This document shows, piece after piece, positions 58,101 through 64,000 of a DNA stretch of 64,000 nt. The first letter of the stretch is position 1, and the number at the start of each line of letters is the position of its first letter. Made by a program: the position numbers and the translations under genes. The notes under the pieces are model-generated. The model searched no databases and was not told where the DNA came from. It saw only the letters and a program-made list of their open reading frames with translations. This DNA comes from Miscanthus floridulus (Eukaryota > Streptophyta > Magnoliopsida > Poales > Poaceae): positions 78,311,260-78,375,259 of the forward strand of contig NC_089584.1 in the NCBI RefSeq assembly GCF_019320115.1, written 5' to 3'.

Positions 58101-58674
58101 TTTACGCAAAAGAACTTTGATTATTGTTAAAGCCATACCTTGAATCCCTGAGCCTGCATTCCTAAGTTTATCAGTTAATATTTCGGTTAAGTCTTGTTGA
58201 GTACTTTTGTACTCAGGGTTCGTTGACCCTTGTTGTAGGTGAGCCTCATGAGCAGATCTATTTTGGATCATGCTACATGACTATTGTTCGTTCTGATGAT
58301 GAGAAGTAAATGTGTGATCCTTGGGTAGGATATTTATTTTGTGTGTTATGGATATGTTAATTATGCAACTCCACTACTACTATGGTTTGTAATAATTATC
58401 GAACTTAGTTTGTAAGATTTGAAACAACTGGTTTGTAAACTATGTTATCATAAGACTTCCGCTGTTTTTTACTCTGGTGTTGATATTTGAATAAATGTTG
58501 TAATACTGCAATGACTCTGTAACAGGATCCTGCTCGAAAATCGTGGATGATTCGGGGTTCCCCGAGGACACCCGACAGTCTTTTTAAGTTAATGGAAACA
58601 TATGCACAAATGTCAAAGGTCGTCGGACAGTGATAGGTGCATGTGGGCCCTATAACTTAGGAGGTTCTGCCACA
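55189..58674 (+). repeat. Chromovirus LTR 2 (3486 bp)
   Basis: Same ends as LTR 1. Lacks the 108-bp segment (junction GTGGCT/CGTCC at 55846). It is flanked on both sides by internal sequence and so acts as 3' LTR of unit 1 and 5' LTR of unit 2. Confidence 0.95.
57095..57283 (+). CDS. Short conserved ORF inside chromovirus LTR 2
   Basis: Same 62-codon frame as in LTR 1 with one substitution (Leu to Pro near residue 28); KGKPR block kept. Confidence 0.35.
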   Translation: MLNMALLLRVVNEGEHVVVNQVVEEVNPSVGVGSNTCETSQEPDFSINKGKPRMHTTLPCVL

Positions 58675-58677
58675 GAA

Positions 58678-58689
58678 TGGTATTAGAGC
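58678..58689 (+). other. Chromovirus primer binding site, copy 2 (one mismatch)
   Basis: TGGTATTAGAGC; the C-to-T change at position 7 weakens pairing to initiator tRNA-Met. Confidence 0.8.
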
Positions 58690-58865
58690 GATCGTTACAA
58701 GGTTTTTGTTGTATTGTTTTACAAAAACTTCAAATTGATTTAGGATGACTAAATTTAACTTGTTAATTTGGTCCAAATTGCTTCTGACTTATCTTATTTC
58801 TTTCTCACCATTCCTTATTTGATTAAAAGGGTCTTGTGTGGTGGAGTAGTAATCTTACTATGCCC

Positions 58866-58874
58866 TATATAAAA
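58866..58874 (+). promoter_or_regulatory. TATA-like box before the extra ORF, copy 2
   Basis: TATATAAAA, 214 bp upstream of ATG 59080, same context as copy 1. Confidence 0.35.
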
Positions 58875-59079
58875 ATAAATGTTGTTTATGTGCATTATAA
58901 ACTTTGATGTTTTTGGTCGTAAGAACGATTCATGCATCATGAATAATTCACTCGTTACTTCCTTCACCTCTTAGTCTGGAGTTGAGTAGTGAGACTGGTT
59001 TGAGTAATGTAATCCGTCTTAGCTACTTTTTAGATTTTGATCAAATGGTCTTACTTGGATTAAATTGGTTTCCTACAGT

Positions 59080-59649
59080 ATGGCTCGTGCCAAGATGACG
59101 CCCCATAAGTCCACTGGACCCAAAGGAGTTCCTCATCACCAACTTGCCCCTAGAAACAATGGTGCTAGCAGTAGCAGTTCTAGGCCTGATCCCCAAGCAG
59201 AGATACAGAGGATTTCTATAGAGTTAGCACAAGCTACTAGAGATAGGGCTTTGGATGCTATACAGGTAGGAGAATTATAGGATCAATTGAGGCATCTCAC
59301 CACCGCGCATAGGAACTATGAAAGCATGTTAGTTCGTACGGTGGAGGGACGAAATGAGGCTTGGCATAGGGAAAATGTAGCTAGAGCTAGAACTCATGAG
59401 CTAGAATTCTATGTAGAAGATTTAGAAGAACATAATACCTATCTACATGAGGAAGTTCATAGGCTTAGCAATCTACTAAATTCGAATTATGAGCCTCAAG
59501 TTGATGCCATGGACCCCGGTGTCATCCTTGCCGATGATGATGAATCGGGAGAGGAAGAAGAAGAAGATCCTAAAGAATTAGTAATGATCAATGAAAGTGA
59601 TGATGAAGGCGGTAATAATTCCGGAATGGATACCGAGCCTGAAGTTTGA
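59080..59649 (+). pseudogene. Extra ORF with histone H3-like N-terminus (copy 2, one stop)
   Basis: 190 codons as in copy 1 but only one TAG (59278-59280, shared with copy 1); the other two stops of copy 1 read CAG and CGA here. The H3-like N-terminus is identical. The better-preserved copy supports a real ancestral reading frame, with the coiled-coil-like middle (ELEFYVEDLEEHNTYLHEEV) and the acidic tail. The true start is 59080; a slightly longer frame starting upstream lacks an ATG. Confidence 0.75.
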
Positions 59650-59827
59650 AGTAATCACGGAAAAGAGTAGAGTTGTATAATAGTTAATTATGGTTAAGCT
59701 ATGTATCTTGTTTTGGTACTTATAGGTTCTGGTGTTTATAGTAGTAAACCCTATGTAATGTGTCTGGAGTAAGCTTTTGTGCAATTCAATAAAGGCTTGT
59801 GAATAAAGTTTGGTTTGTTATGAGTAG

Positions 59828-62800
59828 ATGCGTCATACGTGGGGTTCGTATGTTCCTGGAACTTCACAAAATGAGGATGGTATTCCAGATCCGCCACCAG
59901 TTCCAATAAATCTAGCTGATGCTATAACCGCACTTGTCAATGTGACGGCTGAAAATTCCTGTTTGCTTCATGAGATCGCTCTAAGTAATCAAAATCAGAT
60001 GCAAGGAAACCATGGTCATCACCATAACAGACAAGAGGCTACATATGTTGACTTTACAGACACAAGACCACCGGTGTTCACTAAGGCAGATGAACCATTG
60101 GAGGCTGATGACTGGCTTCGAACCATGGAGCAGAAATTTGACCTTATTCCATGTATGGAGTATCAGAAACCTACATTTGCCGCCTAGCAACTTAGAGGAG
60201 CAGCAAGTGCTTGGTGGGCAAACTTAGTGGCTATGCAAACAGTTGGCATTCCAATAACTTGGGCTGAGTTCTGTATTGCCTTCAGAGCCCATTATATCCC
60301 TGAAGGAGTGATGGCTATGAAGCTAGATGAATTCCTTGCTTTGAAGCAAGAAGAACAAACCGTGATGCAGTATGTGGGAAGATTTAATCATCTGTCCCAA
60401 TATGCATTAGAACATGTCAATACTGATGCCAAGAAGAAGAAGTGGTTTATGAGAGGCCTGAATACCAAGTTGCAGACTATGATGACCACTTGCACCAATG
60501 TTACTTATCATGAGGCAGTAAATATTACAATTGCTTTAGAGTCAAAGTATCGACAGCATAAGGAGCTCAAAAAGAAAAAGAGTGTGCCGTTTGGATCTTT
60601 TGGGAGAAATTAGAAGAGACAGAGGGTGATTTATCATCCAGTACATCATAATCGTCCTCCTTATCGTCCACCATAGTTCCAAGCCGAGCAACAGTCAAAT
60701 GTTCGTCCTGCTATAACCTATCCAAATTCACAGTCAACTAATGCTCCTGGTGGCAATGCTCTAACATCCCAGGGTCACAACTATCCATGTTACAATTGTG
60801 GAAGGACTAGTCATTTCTCCAGAAAATGTCCATATCCTAGGCAGGCTAATCAAAATTATCAGAAGGCCCCTACCAATCAACAACAGGGTCAGGCACCAAA
60901 CAAGAACCCCAATCAGAATACTCATAAGGGCAAAGATGAGAGGAAGACAGGACGGGTGTTCTATATTCAAGCTAGAGAAATTCTAGAAGGGGAGCCAGTG
61001 ATGATGGGTATGTTTCCTGTTGCCAATCACCCTATAGTTATAATTTTTGATTCTGGCGCATCGCATTCATTCATCAATAGAACATTTGTCGTGAAGTATG
61101 AAATTTCAATTGGGGCAACAAAGGAAAGTTTCTTTATACAGTCGCCCGGGGGATGTCTGTGTACTAAGGAAATAGTATACCAGGTACCCGTAAACCTGGG
61201 TGGGCATATTTTTCCCACTACCATGATTATCCTTAAGGATCAGGATATAGATGTAATCTTGGGAATGAATTGGATGTATCAGCATAAGGCTATTATAGAT
61301 GCTTTGAATAGGACTTTAAGAGTAAGTTTGCCTGATAGTAATTCTCAACTTCTCATCCAACTTCCAACCCTAAGAAGATCAGTGGGCAAGATTTGTGCAA
61401 CTGCTGTCAAAGAGATTAGAGATATTCTGATAGTGTGTGAATTTCTGGATGTGTTTCCTAAAGATTTACCCGGTCTACCACCTAATAGGGATGTACAGTT
61501 TAATATAGAGTTACAACCTAGAACAGCTCCGATTTCTCGGAGAGCTTATAGGATGCCACCTAAGGAATTGGCCGAGTTAAAGACTCTGTTACGAGAATTG
61601 ATTGAGAAAGGGTTTATCCAACCTAGTTCCTCACCTTGGGGATGTCCGGCAATTTTTGTGAAAAAGAAAGATAAGACCCTGAGGTTATGTGTTGACTATC
61701 ATCCGTTGAATGAAGTGACCATCAAGAATAAGTATCCATTACCTCGGATAGATTTGCTTTTTGATCAATTGGCCGGAGCTAAAGTTTTCTTCAAGATAGA
61801 TTTGAGATCAGGGTATCATCAAATTAAGATAAAGCCTGAAGATATTCCTAAAATGGCATTTACCATAAGATATGGATTATATGAATACTTGGTAATGTCT
61901 TTTGGTTTGACAAATGCTCCCGCTCATTTCATGTATCTGATGAACTCAGTATTCATGCCTGAGCTAGACAAGTTTGTAGTAGTGTTTATTGATGACATTT
62001 TAGTATATTCCAAGAATAAGGAAGAACATGCGGAACATCTTAAGATTGTTCTGACTCGTTTGAGAGAACATCAATTATATGCCAAGTTCAGCAAGTGTGA
62101 TTTTTGGCTTAAGGAAGTGCAATTTCTTGGACATGTCTTGTTAGCCGAAGGAGTTGCAGTTGATCCCGGCAAGGTAAGTGATGTGCTTGATTGGAAACCG
62201 CCAACCACAGTTCATCAAGTTCGGAGTTTTCTGGGTTTGGCGGGGTATTACCGTCGGTTTATTCCAGATTTCTCAAAAATATCAAAGTCCATAACGGAAT
62301 TATTGAAGAACCAAGTTAAGTTTGTCTAGTCATCAGAGTGTGAGAAGGCTTTCCAAACCTTGAAGAGACTATTGACTACTGTACCAGTATTAGCCCAACC
62401 TAATATCGAGAAGTTGTTTGACGTTTATTGTGATGCTTCAGGTATTGGTATTAGATATGTGTTGATGCAAGAAGGCCGAGTCATTGTCTATGCGTCCAGA
62501 CAACTTAAGCAACATGAAGAACACTATCCGACTCATGATCTAGAGTTAGCAGCTGTGGTTCATGCTCTAAAGATTTGGTAGCATTACCTGCTTGGTAATA
62601 CGTGCCATATGTATACAGACCACAAGAGCTTAAAGTATATCTTTACTCAGTCAGATTTGAACATGCGACAAAGAAGATGGTTAGAACTGATTAAGGATTA
62701 TGATTTGGAAGTACATTATCACCCGGGTAAAGCAAATGTGGTTGCAGATGCCCTCAGTCGTAAACGTTATTGCAATTGTCTAGCAGTGAGAATAATGGGT

Positions 62801-64000
62801 TTGATGCTATGTCAAGAAATGGAAAAGTTGAATATAGAAGTAATTCAACAAGGAAGTTTGAACAACATAATTGTTGAAGCCACTATTCGAGATCAAGTTA
62901 TTGTTGCTCAGAAGGAAAACAAGGGTATAGTCCATATCAAGGAAAAAGTCAAGAATGGAAAAGCGGAATGCTTCAGCATAGATGATGAAAATGTGTTATG
63001 GTTCAAGAATCGCCTGGTGGTACCAAAAGTTCCTGAGTTACGACAGTCAATTCTAGATGACGCACATGCTACTAGGTTATCTATCCATCCGGGAAGCAAC
63101 AAGATGTACCATGATTTGAAGCAAAGATTCTGGTGGACTAAAATGAAAATAGAGATTGCTAGATATATAGCAAAGTGTGATACTTGTCAAAAGGTGAAAG
63201 CGATACATTTGAGGTCTGCTGGTGAATTACAACAATTGCCTATTCCCTCTTGGAAGTGGGAGGACATAAGTATGGATTTTATTGTTGGTCTATCCAAGAC
63301 ATCAAAGGGATTTGACTCAGTATGGGTTATTGTAGATCGACTCACTAAGTCAGCACATTTTCTTCCAGTCAAGACAATATATCCTACGATCTAATATGCC
63401 AAAATGTACTTAGCAAGAATCATGAGTTTGCATGGAGTACCAAAGACCATAGTGTTAGATAGGGGTACACAGTTTGTCTCTAATTTTTGGAAACAATTGC
63501 ATTCTTCATTGGGTACCAAACTACTATATAGTACAGCTTATCATCCGCAGACTGATGGACAGACTGAAAGAGTCAATCAAGTACTTGAAGATATGTTAAG
63601 GTGTTGTGTCCTTAACTATTCCAATAAGTGGGATGAGTACTTACCTTTGGCCGAGTTCTCATACAACAATAGTTATCAGGAAAGCATTAGAATGGCTCTA
63701 TTTGAAGCACTCTATGGTCATAGATGCAGAACATCATTGAGTTGGTCTAGGCTAAGAGAGAGAAGATTCTTTGGAGTTGACCTTGTGAAAGAAACAGAAG
63801 ACAAGGTTAGGCAAATATAGAATAAGTGTGCATGATGTGTTCCATGTTTCTCAATTGAAGAAGTGTCTCCGAGTGCCTGAACAGAATGTTGAAGTTGAAG
63901 GAGTGGAACTAGAACCGGATTTAACTTATTTCGAATATCCTATCCGAGTGTTAGATCAGAAAGATCGTGTTACTCGACGACGAACAATCAAGTTCTATAA
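59828..64000 (+). pseudogene. gag-pol: Chromovirus gag-pol polyprotein, copy 2 (broken, runs off window)
   Basis: Same frame and domain order as copy 1. Private stops: TAG 60185, TAG 62327, TAG 62579 and TAA 63392; stops shared with copy 1: about 60611, 60674 and 63818. Gag knuckle has SRKC in place of SREC. RT FIDD and the integrase Asp/Asp/Glu residues remain, with Leu for Ser before the second Asp. After 63825 a 224-bp deletion relative to copy 1 (54528-54753) removes the integrase C-terminal region and shifts the frame before the chromodomain, which runs to the window end. Confidence 0.9.

Larger units (their letters stand above)
45784..64000 (+). mobile_element. Tandem Tekay-type chromovirus: LTR-internal-LTR-internal
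   Basis: LTR (45784-49376), internal (49377-55188), LTR (55189-58674), internal again (58675 to window end). The internal copies are collinear and about 99% identical by eye. The middle LTR serves both units, so this is a tandem duplication rather than two separate insertions. Left flank GTGGA (45779-45783) lies in CACTA sequence; the right end is outside the window. Each unit encodes an extra ORF, gag, protease, RT, RNase H, integrase and (copy 1) a chromodomain. Confidence 0.9.

Noticed and set aside
1..64000. tRNA, rRNA, CRISPR or bacterial-type operons
   Set aside because: None seen; the window is plant repetitive DNA.

Overview
The window looks like intergenic heterochromatin from a large-genome grass, most likely Andropogoneae (sugarcane, sorghum, Miscanthus or maize relatives). 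Evidence: nested LTR retrotransposons fill nearly all of it, the families have grass-type features (Sirevirus LTRs with TGAAAG starts, Tekay-type chromovirus LTRs with TGTAACACC starts, gypsy elements with antisense ORFs, a CACTA end, a grass-type Helitron end), and almost every reading frame is broken. I see no intact host gene and no rRNA, tRNA or CRISPR. The species call is inference.

Layout. 1-7410: two minus-oriented, divergent Tekay-like LTRs of one family, one (1-4186) inserted into the other (4187-7410). 7411-31312: remains of a plus-oriented gypsy element (gag/protease 16149-17720, antisense ORF 26865-29068, 3' LTR ending at 31312). It is interrupted by a minus-oriented non-autonomous gypsy (7656-16148) that encodes gag-protease and a convergent, apparently spliced antisense gene, and by a minus-oriented Sirevirus (17721-26864) whose 3' LTR is cut short. 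31313-36795: 3' end and LTR of a second Sirevirus, plus strand. 36796-38589: AT-rich, unassigned. 38590-44865: probable Helitron with gene-like fragments, hosting a small non-autonomous LTR element (39328-43162) with imperfect 5-bp target duplications. 45037-45783: CACTA transposon end with palindromic subterminal repeats. 45784-64000: a Tekay-type chromovirus in the tandem arrangement LTR-internal-LTR-internal, running off the window.

The most striking signal is in the chromovirus. Between the primer binding site and gag, each copy carries an extra 190-codon frame whose first residues (MARAKMTPHKSTGPK) closely match the histone H3 N-terminal tail. It lies behind its own TATA-like box and a splice-acceptor-like sequence and is followed by two AATAAA signals. 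The same element ends in an integrase chromodomain, the module that reads H3 tails in chromoviruses. Other points worth checking are a short conserved peptide or splice-donor block inside Tekay LTRs, antisense genes with their own TATA boxes in two gypsy elements, and premature stops that are mostly CAG-to-TAG, as expected from CHG cytosine methylation.
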